In this document: in pieces, positions 1 to 6,931 of the stretch
Layout: each line of letters starts with the position of its first letter
Position numbering within the stretch: position 1 is the first letter of the stretch
IMG/VR virus record: IMGVR_UViG_3300027598_000092
Location: 1 to 26,936 of that record
DNA: 26,936 nt
Source of the DNA: a virus
Strand: one strand, 5' to 3'
Notes under the pieces: generated by a model
Seen by the model: only the letters and a program-made list of their open reading frames with translations
Database searches by the model: none
Told to the model about the DNA's origin: nothing
Position numbers and translations under genes: made by a program

Positions 1-464
1 AATGAATATCTTTCATAATTGCAAGTGGGTACAAAGTGCACGGCGTCGTATTCAAATTCGATTTTTGCACCCGCTTCGTCGTCTATGCGGTGCAAACGAT
101 CGTCCTCAAAGACGTAGAATCCGTTACTTTGACTTGTGGTAAGGCATACGAGATGCAATTTTTTAATTGCATACTTGTCTTGGTGTGGTGCAATATAATC
201 GCCCGGCATGTAACGTTGAATTTGAATAAACTGATAGAAGTCCTTCAGGTCTTCATCCCATCCGCCCCCTGAAAAGATTAAATTAACTAATTCTTTTGGC
301 ATGTCTTCACTTAGAAGACTAGAGAATCGTGAGCTATGGCCATAGGTATCTCCGTGAGAAAGATGACCTTCTCTTGGTCTAAAAAGTTCTGCTATATGCG
401 GTTGTTGGACATATGCCACGATGGCGTCTGCGTTACGTTGAAATTTTGGAATAGTAAGAGGCAT
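1..464 (-). CDS. 2OG-Fe(II) oxygenase, prolyl-4-hydroxylase-like (C-terminus cut by window edge)
   Basis: The reading frame is open to the window edge, with 154 residues visible. It carries the full dioxygenase signature: RYMPGDYIAPHQD gives iron ligands H94 and D96, the segment VHFVPTCNYERYS gives the third ligand H143, and R152/S154 fit the 2-oxoglutarate-binding RxS. The strand before HxD (IQIQRYMPGDY) is typical of prolyl 4-hydroxylases, which hydroxylate proline using O2, Fe(II) and 2-oxoglutarate. The start overlaps the stop of the preceding gene as TAATG, implying translational coupling. It lies in a leftward cluster with two glycosyltransferases. Family membership is well supported. 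The substrate is inferred: a protein proline is my preferred guess because of the GT60 gene nearby, but phage 2OG oxygenases can act on other substrates, including nucleic acids. Confidence 0.85.
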   Translation of the reverse strand, partial: MPLTIPKFQRNADAIVAYVQQPHIAELFRPREGHLSHGDTYGHSSRFSSLLSEDMPKELVNLIFSGGGWDEDLKDFYQFIQIQRYMPGDYIAPHQDKYAIKKLHLVCLTTSQSNGFYVFEDDRLHRIDDEAGAKIEFEYDAVHFVPTCNYERYS

Positions 465-1117
465 TAGAGTTCTAGTATATGTTGTAATGTATTATCACCA
501 AGCATGATGTCTTTGGTCGAGTTATAATAGTGTTCAGGTACATTATATCTATTCAGATAAAGAGGATTATCAATTTTATTGTTTGCCACAGATCCACTAA
601 TAACAGATTCCGATACATCCGTAAATTCCTTAATGTATTTGGATGGATCTTTAACGTATCTCGCTACATCAAATTGAAGAGCAAACGACAAATCAAAAAC
701 ACCAGTTCTGCTTGCTTGTTCGAATTGAGATTTCCAACTTCTTACATGCGAATCATTCGTCAAAATAAACCGATTAATATCCTGAAGAGACAAAGATGCA
801 CTTTGCATTGATTCAATGGTCTTGTATAGAATATAATCATAAATGCTATATTTCAAATAAATCAATGTATATCGAAAATCTCCAGGAGGCAACTTTGAAA
901 ACACAGGCAACATATTGAGAGGATATGCTGGTAGATATACTGCTGTATGCGGAGATGCTTTGATTCTCTCTTTGATATTGATAACAGTACCAACATCTAA
1001 TGATTCTGCCGGAGTACCAATAATATTAGTAGAACTAGCCACATTGCTTAGTGATCCAAATATGTTTAATATTCGGTCGGACATGTAAGTTGGTAATCCG
1101 AAAAATATATATTTCAT
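464..1117 (-). CDS. Unknown 217-residue protein of the modification cluster
   Basis: I do not recognise the family. The protein starts MKYIFFGLPTYMSDR; the middle is mixed alpha/beta and the C-terminal half is polar and Asn/Tyr-rich. No membrane segment or clear catalytic motif is visible. The start at 1117 is chosen over an in-frame ATG at 1198 because it forms an ATGA overlap with the preceding glycosyltransferase stop and has an AGGAGG ribosome site 10 bases upstream. The 27-residue extension from 1198 would lie wholly inside the upstream gene. The TAATG junction with the next gene suggests it is co-translated with the oxygenase. Its place between a glycosyltransferase and a dioxygenase suggests a role in glycan or protein modification, but that is context only. 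Confidence 0.75.
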   Translation of the reverse strand: MKYIFFGLPTYMSDRILNIFGSLSNVASSTNIIGTPAESLDVGTVINIKERIKASPHTAVYLPAYPLNMLPVFSKLPPGDFRYTLIYLKYSIYDYILYKTIESMQSASLSLQDINRFILTNDSHVRSWKSQFEQASRTGVFDLSFALQFDVARYVKDPSKYIKEFTDVSESVISGSVANNKIDNPLYLNRYNVPEHYYNSTKDIMLGDNTLQHILEL

Positions 1118-1842
1118 AATTCTGTTGCCTCCTGAATATATTTTAGGGTGTCTGTGTAATATGACTGCGAATATAATCGCGAAACCACCGCACGACACCT
1201 ATAAGCGAATCGAATCAGGTTATTATAATTTTTCTCAACAACGCCAAACAATCCTGCGTAACATTCTTCACAAGGCACAAAATTTTCAGGACCATCCATA
1301 TTCTTGGTCTTGAAAAACAAGCTATTGTCGTCAGTCAAAAATTGCATACTGCCTCCAGAAGGGGATGATAAAATCGGCACAGAAAACATAGCGGCTTCTG
1401 CTAGATACCTACCAGAATAATTAGTACGATGATTAGAACAAATTAAATGACTATTTTGTAACAGTCCATAATATTCCTCTGTCGGAAGCTTGCCAATATA
1501 TCTAATATTAGCAATTGGCATAGTTTTTACAATATTAGGATGCGGATCGTAATTGAATTTAAATGTGACTGTATATTTTTGAGATAAGCCTGATTTTAAA
1601 ATATATTTAATCAGCGCCAAAGTGTCGCTAGTGTCGTAATATTCTTCCTTTTGGAATAAAAACGTAATATTAAAGGTGTGCTTAGAGTCGATATAAGACG
1701 AATTATAATTTTTTTGAAATACTGTGGGGTCAAAAGGTTTTATGAGCGTGAAAGAATTGGGATAGTCGGATTCCCAATAGCTAGATGGTATGACATGAAT
1801 ATTTTTTTCTTTTAAATATTCTTCATATTGTACGATATCCAT
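1114..1842 (-). CDS. Glycosyltransferase, GT-B fold, GT4-like C-terminal domain
   Basis: Likely a nucleotide-sugar-dependent glycosyltransferase. The segment from about residue 105 (RYIGKLPTEEYYGLLQNSHL) through SGRYLAEAAMFSVPILSS is the usual GT4/GT1 donor-binding half: the beta-alpha unit xxGxLPxxEYYxLL, then a helix with acidic residues before a VPI strand and a Gly-rich loop. At 242 residues it is much shorter than the 350-400 usual for GT4 enzymes, and the N-terminal acceptor-binding Rossmann domain seems reduced to about 100 unrecognisable residues. It may therefore need a partner. A late-type promoter motif lies 5 bases before the ATG, so expression with the virion genes is expected. 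It could extend the sugar added by the GT60 enzyme encoded just upstream. Confidence 0.75.
   Translation of the reverse strand: MDIVQYEEYLKEKNIHVIPSSYWESDYPNSFTLIKPFDPTVFQKNYNSSYIDSKHTFNITFLFQKEEYYDTSDTLALIKYILKSGLSQKYTVTFKFNYDPHPNIVKTMPIANIRYIGKLPTEEYYGLLQNSHLICSNHRTNYSGRYLAEAAMFSVPILSSPSGGSMQFLTDDNSLFFKTKNMDGPENFVPCEECYAGLFGVVEKNYNNLIRFAYRCRAVVSRLYSQSYYTDTLKYIQEATEL
1128..1133 (-). promoter_or_regulatory. Shine-Dalgarno site AGGAGG for the gene starting at 1117
   Basis: A perfect AGGAGG ends 10 bases before the ATG at 1117. It is the only strong ribosome-binding site noticed in the window, and with the ATGA overlap it decides the start of this gene. Confidence 0.6.
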
Positions 1843-1847
1843 GATGC

Positions 1848-1854
1848 TATTTAG
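1848..1854 (-). promoter_or_regulatory. T4-type late promoter element, CTAAATA
   Basis: On the minus strand CTAAATA is followed by 5 bases and then the ATG of the GT-B glycosyltransferase. It matches the NTAARTA motif shared by eight other leftward starts here and resembles the T4 late -10 element TATAAATA. It lies in the 58-base gap after the GT60 gene. Confidence 0.65.
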
Positions 1855-1900
1855 AACAGCAGGTATACATATTCAAATCAAAATTCTTTTCCAATTTTAG

Positions 1901-3154
1901 TTACAATTTACCTATTATTCTTCTACACCATCCTTTTGATTTTGAATGAGGATGAACAGCCCAATATGCGGGTTTTGTGTCTGTTGAAAATTCGCGCCAT
2001 ATTTTACAATACCCGTCGGGATCTCTTCGCATTAATGCGATTTCATCTATATTGGCATCGCTGCGATAAAGGACGTCGTTATTTGTGCTGTGGAATGTAA
2101 TCGACCAAAAATCATAATCGTCTTCGGCGAACTGACTGCAACTAATATCAATACAATGCTTAAAAATCGATTTAAAGCTATCGAGCCATAATTTCTCACT
2201 GATATACTCAGTTGGGTCTGGTGGATTATGTTTTTCTAAAGTATGCTTCTGTACAGATCTTTTTTCAAAAAGAATACCTGCATATTTTTCATAATCTCTC
2301 AGAGTTCTTGATTTGCCAAATCCGTATACACCATCATGACCTTCTTGCGTGATGCCGTCTATACCAAACAGTTTGCGATTGGTGGCATGTGATTTAATAT
2401 TCTTTTCGGCCCATTTTTTATCATCGTCCCAATGCTTTGTTCTTTCTTTTCTCGTATATTCGTGCCATATCAATACCCGATGTGGGTGAAACAAATCATA
2501 CCCGTGAGTATACGCCCTTGCTGCTATTGAAATTTCTTCTCCGTGAAAATAGTAATCGGGGTTATGTTGTACTACCTTTGCAAATTCGCCAGACGTGAAG
2601 CAAAAATGAGCGGAGTAAAATCTTGCGGGGACTGGTTCTTTTAGTTTTTCCCAATCAGGCATCACCTCCGGCACGAAGAATACAACACCTTCTGGGGAAA
2701 ATCTGTCAAATGACATTCGCCAAGGCACACGCACTCTTCCCTCAGGGTCATTGGCGGGATTAAATGATGACGCATATGCGGTTAATAGAGGTTTTTTATA
2801 TCCTCTTTTCTTTAAATCTTCTATCATTTCTATCATTTCGAAATCCCAATTCTTTTCAAACCGCATATGAGAATCAATTTGCAAAGTATATTCTTCCGAA
2901 TCATAAAGTTGCTGTACTGAATTGCGCGCCCAGCACACACCCTTTGATTGTTCATATGGAATATCTATAATTTTAAAGCGAGTATCGTTTTTATACTCAC
3001 TCAAATCATCGAATTTGTCCGCAGGATGATATTGCCGTGCGATTGCAAATACTAAATTTTCAGGAAATTTTGAATTGTCGATACACGATTTAAGGGTATG
3101 GCGCAATTGAGGGTCTCTATACGACGCTATCTGAATAAAAATGCGACTAGACAT
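1901..3154 (-). CDS. GT60 family glycosyltransferase (Skp1 GlcNAc-transferase-like)
   Basis: This belongs to the GlcNAc family typified by Dictyostelium Gnt1, which transfers GlcNAc from UDP-GlcNAc to hydroxyproline of Skp1. Visible family motifs, in order: FIQIASYRDPQLRHTL (residues 6-21), CWAR (74-77), LQIDSHMRFEKNWD (91-104, with the DSH metal/nucleotide site), HGEEISIAARAYTHGYD (204-220), and an IWHEY segment near 229. The catalytic domain covers roughly residues 1-240. The last 130 or so residues are an extra region I do not recognise. The protein has no signal peptide, so it should act in the host cytoplasm. It is followed by a second glycosyltransferase and, two genes on, by a prolyl-hydroxylase-like oxygenase. 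Family assignment is strong; the acceptor is inferred. Confidence 0.9.
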   Translation of the reverse strand: MSSRIFIQIASYRDPQLRHTLKSCIDNSKFPENLVFAIARQYHPADKFDDLSEYKNDTRFKIIDIPYEQSKGVCWARNSVQQLYDSEEYTLQIDSHMRFEKNWDFEMIEMIEDLKKRGYKKPLLTAYASSFNPANDPEGRVRVPWRMSFDRFSPEGVVFFVPEVMPDWEKLKEPVPARFYSAHFCFTSGEFAKVVQHNPDYYFHGEEISIAARAYTHGYDLFHPHRVLIWHEYTRKERTKHWDDDKKWAEKNIKSHATNRKLFGIDGITQEGHDGVYGFGKSRTLRDYEKYAGILFEKRSVQKHTLEKHNPPDPTEYISEKLWLDSFKSIFKHCIDISCSQFAEDDYDFWSITFHSTNNDVLYRSDANIDEIALMRRDPDGYCKIWREFSTDTKPAYWAVHPHSKSKGWCRRIIGKL

Positions 3155-3212
3155 GATAGTATATTAAATTATATTCAATATATTCTATTTCACTCTAAAT
3201 TATTCTGCTGAG

Positions 3213-5828
3213 TTACACGGGCGTCGGGGTAGGTGTCGGCGACGGTGATGTAGTTACTTCTACTGATGTGTATCCGCCAGGACCAACCTCATTTACTGCG
3301 CGGACGTAAATCGTGTATACACCATAGCTTCCTACATCAATAAGTAGAGGAGGTTCAGTCTCCACTGCATCTGTCCAAATTGTATAAGGATCAAGTGGAT
3401 CACTTAGTGTGTATTGGTATATTGTGATCGGCGATCCGCCATCATATGGTACTGTGAAGTAAAGTGCAGCTAAAGTATTGCTAGTATCGTATGTTATTGA
3501 CGGTATCGTCGTTGGGATTGTAGGCACAATTGGTACAATTGGTACAACTGGCGTGGCTGTTGGTGTGGCGGTTGGCGTAATCAAGACATCATTGCAATAC
3601 GAGTTATATGTTGCGCTATCGATGATAGTAGTATTTCCTGTTGTCAGGGTTATGATGGTAGCGATATCTGAGCGCAATCCATATGTAACGGCGTAATATT
3701 CACCGTTATAAATAAGATACTGACCGCTGTATACAAATCCATCTGCTGCATCTACCCCGTATTTGATAGTAGAGCCGCACATTTGCATAACTAAAATTTC
3801 ACCACAATCACCAAATCCAACACTAGCATTGGTTATAGTTGCTGGATATAATGTAACCGGACCGATATAAGCAATTGAATCTGTTTCTTCTCCGTATAAT
3901 TGGTTTCTTGAACCTCTCAATGTTTTGCGATACCTTTTAAACTCGACTTCAATTTCAAAATAGAGATTATTTTCTTTTAGGTATGTATCGGTCTCTGATG
4001 CAGTTTTACCCATTACAATGGATGCTAATTCGTCTAATTGATCGTTTGCAAAATTAAACCACGAATCCCCTACATACCATTCATCTAATATTTTCGAATA
4101 ATTTTCAACATAGTTAAAATTCCAGCTTCTTGATTTTTGGGCATCAGCGGCAAATGTTTGTGAGCTTAATACATTAGCAACGGCAATATTCCAAAATGAA
4201 TATCTGCGCTTACATGTTTCTACTGGCTTATTAGTATAGTTGATATTAGGACGAACATAATACTCGGCACCTCTAACGCTGTAATCAGGCAGTGCAGATA
4301 CAGAGAATAGAACAGTGGCTTGTTTTATTTTTTCGCCTGCTTGATATTCTGGTAATTCATATCCATATTGATATACATCTATTATGGTGACATTTTCAAT
4401 CAACTGGGATGTTTGAGGAACTATCGACACATAATAGTAATTTCGATTATCGAGATTGATATATACGACAGATCCTAGATATGGTTTGAGTAATGGATTC
4501 TTAGAATACAATACAGTCTTTGATGTATTAAAACACGACGGTGTTAATTTGTAAAGCAGTGTATCTTTAGGTTTTGGGATTTCTTGTGAATTACAATCTT
4601 CATAAAGATCTACAACAGTATACTCTTCTGTTATCTGCTGATTATCGTAAACTACCTTTTCAATATACCATCTTACTCCTGGATACTCTGCAAGAGTAAC
4701 AGCCTTGCCTGGGATTAAAATGCGTTTATTATCAATGACAAATAATTCTTTTCGAAGAGTTCCGTTAACAACATCTGGGCATGGCTGATATTTCCAACAG
4801 CAATTTGTCAATTTGATTATAACGGGTGCTGCTCTATTGATTCTATATTCACACCCACATTCGCAATCTTCAGATGATGCTACTACAGTCCAGTCACCAG
4901 CAAGACCATCTATTTGCACTGTAGTATCAGATCCAGCATAAAATTGGAATTCATCATTTGTTGCTACGATTTTTTCCTGAGTAAACGTATTGGTTAGGAT
5001 ATAACAAGTATCACTACAACCTTTCTTTGTTGTGAAAATAGGATTAAGATTTGTAGTGATTGCTTTATCTGCAACCGATACTTTACTTACTAAGAATCTT
5101 TGATCTGGGTATTTGTCCAGAACAACCCCAAGACCTACTAAATGGCTATAATCATTAGATGAATAAAAAGCAAGACCAGGAACTGAACAAGATGCAAATT
5201 TATAATAATAGCTAAAACCTTCTGGTTCTGGTTCACAAACCTCAATGACGGACTCTGGGCAATAAAAAGGATTCATTGTAGGCCAGTATTCCCATTTGAG
5301 TATGGGGTATCCTGTCTTGATAAATCGACCCATTAAGAATCTTTCGTTATTGTTAACCGCATTAAATTTGGATACAAAATACGGTGCCAGGATAGGATTC
5401 GGTCTATTTGTTTCATCTGCATATTGTCTTAATGCAAATACATATAAATCATTCAAACGGCAGTCTGCAGATTCTGCTGGAAACGTAGTTTCGAGCCATT
5501 TTGAAATAGTTGTTGCGAAGGTGGACCGGTCTGTTATTTTGATTGGGCAAAATACTGTTACAGGCTTTACTGCGAAACATGAAGTCGATCTGGTTATCGA
5601 CACCATATCGTTTAACGATTTGTATTTTTCTTTACCTGTAGATGTATCAAGCAAATATGCAGTTGTTGCTACAATATCCTGCAGAATCGGAACAGCTTCA
5701 GATATTTTTTTTGTCTGTGTGTATATAACACCCGTTTGTTTATCTATCCACTTAAAATGATCATTGATAAGCACAATGGCCGAACCTGCGCTTTCAGTGT
5801 CTTTAATTTGTGGATACGAACATGACAT
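3213..5828 (-). CDS. Large virion structural protein with FN3 domain and Pro/Thr-rich segments
   Basis: An 871-residue protein, probably part of the tail or its fibres. Residues 1-136 match the N-terminal module of the adjacent 266-residue protein: both have AG-x5-IN-x2-F-x3-D near residue 15-30, then TFxxxIxxWLxxxFP and VFxL. Residues about 209-490 hold four beta-rich units, several starting Y-K/R-hydrophobic and containing Cys pairs, including ECGC near 323-326. A Pro/Thr linker (751-777, PTATPTATPVVPIVPIVP) leads to a fibronectin type III-like domain (778-860), and the C-terminus is SPSPTPTPTPV (861-871). FN3 domains on phage virions are known to bind surfaces or carbohydrate. The gene starts one base after its neighbour's stop, with a late promoter motif inside that neighbour's end. 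The Pro/Thr tails are candidate substrates for the nearby hydroxylase and glycosyltransferases. Confidence 0.8.
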   Translation of the reverse strand: MSCSYPQIKDTESAGSAIVLINDHFKWIDKQTGVIYTQTKKISEAVPILQDIVATTAYLLDTSTGKEKYKSLNDMVSITRSTSCFAVKPVTVFCPIKITDRSTFATTISKWLETTFPAESADCRLNDLYVFALRQYADETNRPNPILAPYFVSKFNAVNNNERFLMGRFIKTGYPILKWEYWPTMNPFYCPESVIEVCEPEPEGFSYYYKFASCSVPGLAFYSSNDYSHLVGLGVVLDKYPDQRFLVSKVSVADKAITTNLNPIFTTKKGCSDTCYILTNTFTQEKIVATNDEFQFYAGSDTTVQIDGLAGDWTVVASSEDCECGCEYRINRAAPVIIKLTNCCWKYQPCPDVVNGTLRKELFVIDNKRILIPGKAVTLAEYPGVRWYIEKVVYDNQQITEEYTVVDLYEDCNSQEIPKPKDTLLYKLTPSCFNTSKTVLYSKNPLLKPYLGSVVYINLDNRNYYYVSIVPQTSQLIENVTIIDVYQYGYELPEYQAGEKIKQATVLFSVSALPDYSVRGAEYYVRPNINYTNKPVETCKRRYSFWNIAVANVLSSQTFAADAQKSRSWNFNYVENYSKILDEWYVGDSWFNFANDQLDELASIVMGKTASETDTYLKENNLYFEIEVEFKRYRKTLRGSRNQLYGEETDSIAYIGPVTLYPATITNASVGFGDCGEILVMQMCGSTIKYGVDAADGFVYSGQYLIYNGEYYAVTYGLRSDIATIITLTTGNTTIIDSATYNSYCNDVLITPTATPTATPVVPIVPIVPTIPTTIPSITYDTSNTLAALYFTVPYDGGSPITIYQYTLSDPLDPYTIWTDAVETEPPLLIDVGSYGVYTIYVRAVNEVGPGGYTSVEVTTSPSPTPTPTPV

Positions 5829-5829
5829 G

Positions 5830-6630
5830 TTAGCTACTTAAAGGAGTGGTCGTAACATACTGCCAGCGAGATCCGCTATTGTTTACAAATTTATAGTAAT
5901 TTTGGTAAACGGCTGGAATGTAATTCACTATAGATGAATTCAGATTTTCAAGACCTGCAATTTGCGCTAATAATGATACCGAGGTGCCTCCTGCTGCATC
6001 AAATCCTGTAGCTTTATTATCGCGTCTGCTTGCCACGTTATTGCGGTCATGGCCGATTACTGTTCTTGTATTAGTTACGCAACGACCTCGAATACTGCAG
6101 CTACGATAGCTCCAGGTAACAGCAGCTCGGCACTTAGCTGTCAGGTATCTTGTATCTGGTGCGATTGTTTCTAGATCTTTATAGAACCCCAATGTAAAGA
6201 CAAATATTTCTTGGCCTTTGCAATAATTCGTTACTGTATTCGAATCAATAGTAGCCGTAACAGGGAAGTTAGAATTTAACCACGATGAAATGCTGTTAAT
6301 GAATGTAGTTTGATTAATGGCATTATTATCTGGTGTCAATGGGAAAATAAGAGATATTGGTCTTAACCAACAAGCACTATATGAAGATACGGTGGTATAC
6401 GCATCGTTCCAATTTGCAGAGTTTGATTTTACAACAGTTGCAACATCCGCCCATGTGCTGGAAGTCTCTTTGGCTATTGTGTATAAAGCATTCCAATATA
6501 AATCAGCCGATAGAGAAATATTGGTTAGCTTGTAATCAAGCAACGCAAAATTTTGATTAATTGTCGACAGGGTATTGCCTGCACAGATGCGCGGGTCAAT
6601 TGATGTAATAGATTCGCTAAATGTCGGCAT
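5830..6630 (-). CDS. Virion structural protein, paralogue of the 871-residue protein's N-terminus
   Basis: A 266-residue protein starting MPTFSESITSIDPRICAGNT. Its first 150 residues align with the downstream 871-residue protein: AGNTLSTINQNFALLD against AGSAIVLINDHFKWID, and TTFINSISSWLNSNFP against STFATTISKWLETTFP, both followed by a VFxL strand. The TLSTINQNFALLD type of start is common in tail-associated proteins of T4-like phages and probably forms the attachment or trimerisation region; that role is inference. The C-terminal half lacks the Cys units and FN3 of its paralogue and ends YKFVNNSGSRWQYVTTTPLSS. No clear late promoter motif lies before its ATG, although the sequence there (TATAATTTT) is AT-rich. 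Confidence 0.75.
   Translation of the reverse strand: MPTFSESITSIDPRICAGNTLSTINQNFALLDYKLTNISLSADLYWNALYTIAKETSSTWADVATVVKSNSANWNDAYTTVSSYSACWLRPISLIFPLTPDNNAINQTTFINSISSWLNSNFPVTATIDSNTVTNYCKGQEIFVFTLGFYKDLETIAPDTRYLTAKCRAAVTWSYRSCSIRGRCVTNTRTVIGHDRNNVASRRDNKATGFDAAGGTSVSLLAQIAGLENLNSSIVNYIPAVYQNYYKFVNNSGSRWQYVTTTPLSS
5835..5841 (-). promoter_or_regulatory. T4-type late promoter element, TTAAGTA
   Basis: Minus-strand TTAAGTA ends 6 bases before the ATG of the 871-residue protein and lies within the last codons of the upstream gene. TAAGTA is the same variant seen before the tail tube gene. Confidence 0.55.
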
Positions 6631-6691
6631 AAAATTATAATGGGGATTGTCGGGCGCTCGTGGATAGAGTATTGCTAAGTCGGCTCACCAT

Positions 6692-6889
6692 CTAGTCTCT
6701 GCACCTTTCTAATAATACTGGGACTTTTATTAGAGTTGGCTCAAGATTGACTCCGAAGAGTTGTCCCTTGAATTCACCCGATATGGGCCGTGATAACCCT
6801 GCGCAGCAGCAAGTATTGTTATCGCAAAGCCGTTTAAACTTTGCTTCTACATGTCGCCATGCAGTTCGGACTATTTCTTCAATCCCCAT
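6692..6889 (-). CDS. Small Cys-rich protein, unknown (65 residues)
   Basis: An unrecognised 65-residue protein. The N-terminal helix (MGIEEIVRTAWRHVEAKFKR) is followed by a cysteine cluster CDNNTCCCAG at residues 22-31, and one further Cys lies near the end. It has no signal peptide or membrane segment. I accept it as a gene because a late promoter motif (GTAAATA) lies exactly 6 bases before the ATG, as in clearly real neighbours, and because it would otherwise leave a 300-base hole in a densely packed phage region. It sits between the tailspike and the small structural protein, so a minor virion or assembly role is possible. The 61 bases after its stop (6631-6691) hold nothing I can name. 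Confidence 0.6.
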   Translation of the reverse strand: MGIEEIVRTAWRHVEAKFKRLCDNNTCCCAGLSRPISGEFKGQLFGVNLEPTLIKVPVLLERCRD

Positions 6890-6895
6890 ATAACC

Positions 6896-6902
6896 TATTT
6901 AC
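6896..6902 (-). promoter_or_regulatory. T4-type late promoter element, GTAAATA
   Basis: Minus-strand GTAAATA ends 6 bases before the ATG of the 65-residue Cys-rich gene. It lies in the short gap after the tailspike gene and is the best evidence that this small gene is expressed. Confidence 0.6.
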
Positions 6903-6931
6903 CGGGTGTCTTTATTTTATTGCCACCTATA

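Noticed and set aside
153-172. Inverted repeat ATGCAATT-TTTT-AATTGCAT as a terminator or operator.
   Set aside because: It lies in the middle of the oxygenase coding sequence, in codons for conserved fold residues, and is entirely AT-rich with a weak stem.
1118-1198. Upstream in-frame ATG at 1198 for the unknown 217-residue protein.
   Set aside because: The start at 1117 has an ATGA overlap and AGGAGG at proper distance; the extension lies wholly inside the preceding gene.
3155-3170. TTTAATA on the minus strand 7 bases before the GT60 start as another late promoter.
   Set aside because: It mismatches NTAARTA at a conserved position in an AT-rich stretch, so I do not list it, although a weak or variant promoter remains possible.
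3526-3548. Short tandem 9-base units as a CRISPR-like or regulatory repeat.
   Set aside because: They simply encode the PIV/PT linker of the FN3-bearing protein; too short and too few for an array.
5296-5760. 154-residue rightward frame inside the 871-residue gene.
   Set aside because: Antisense to the conserved N-terminal module shared with the neighbouring paralogue, so the leftward frame is the real one.
6631-6645. TATAATTTT before the start at 6630 as a late promoter.
   Set aside because: No TAARTA core; the gene may be read from the promoter at 6896-6902 instead.
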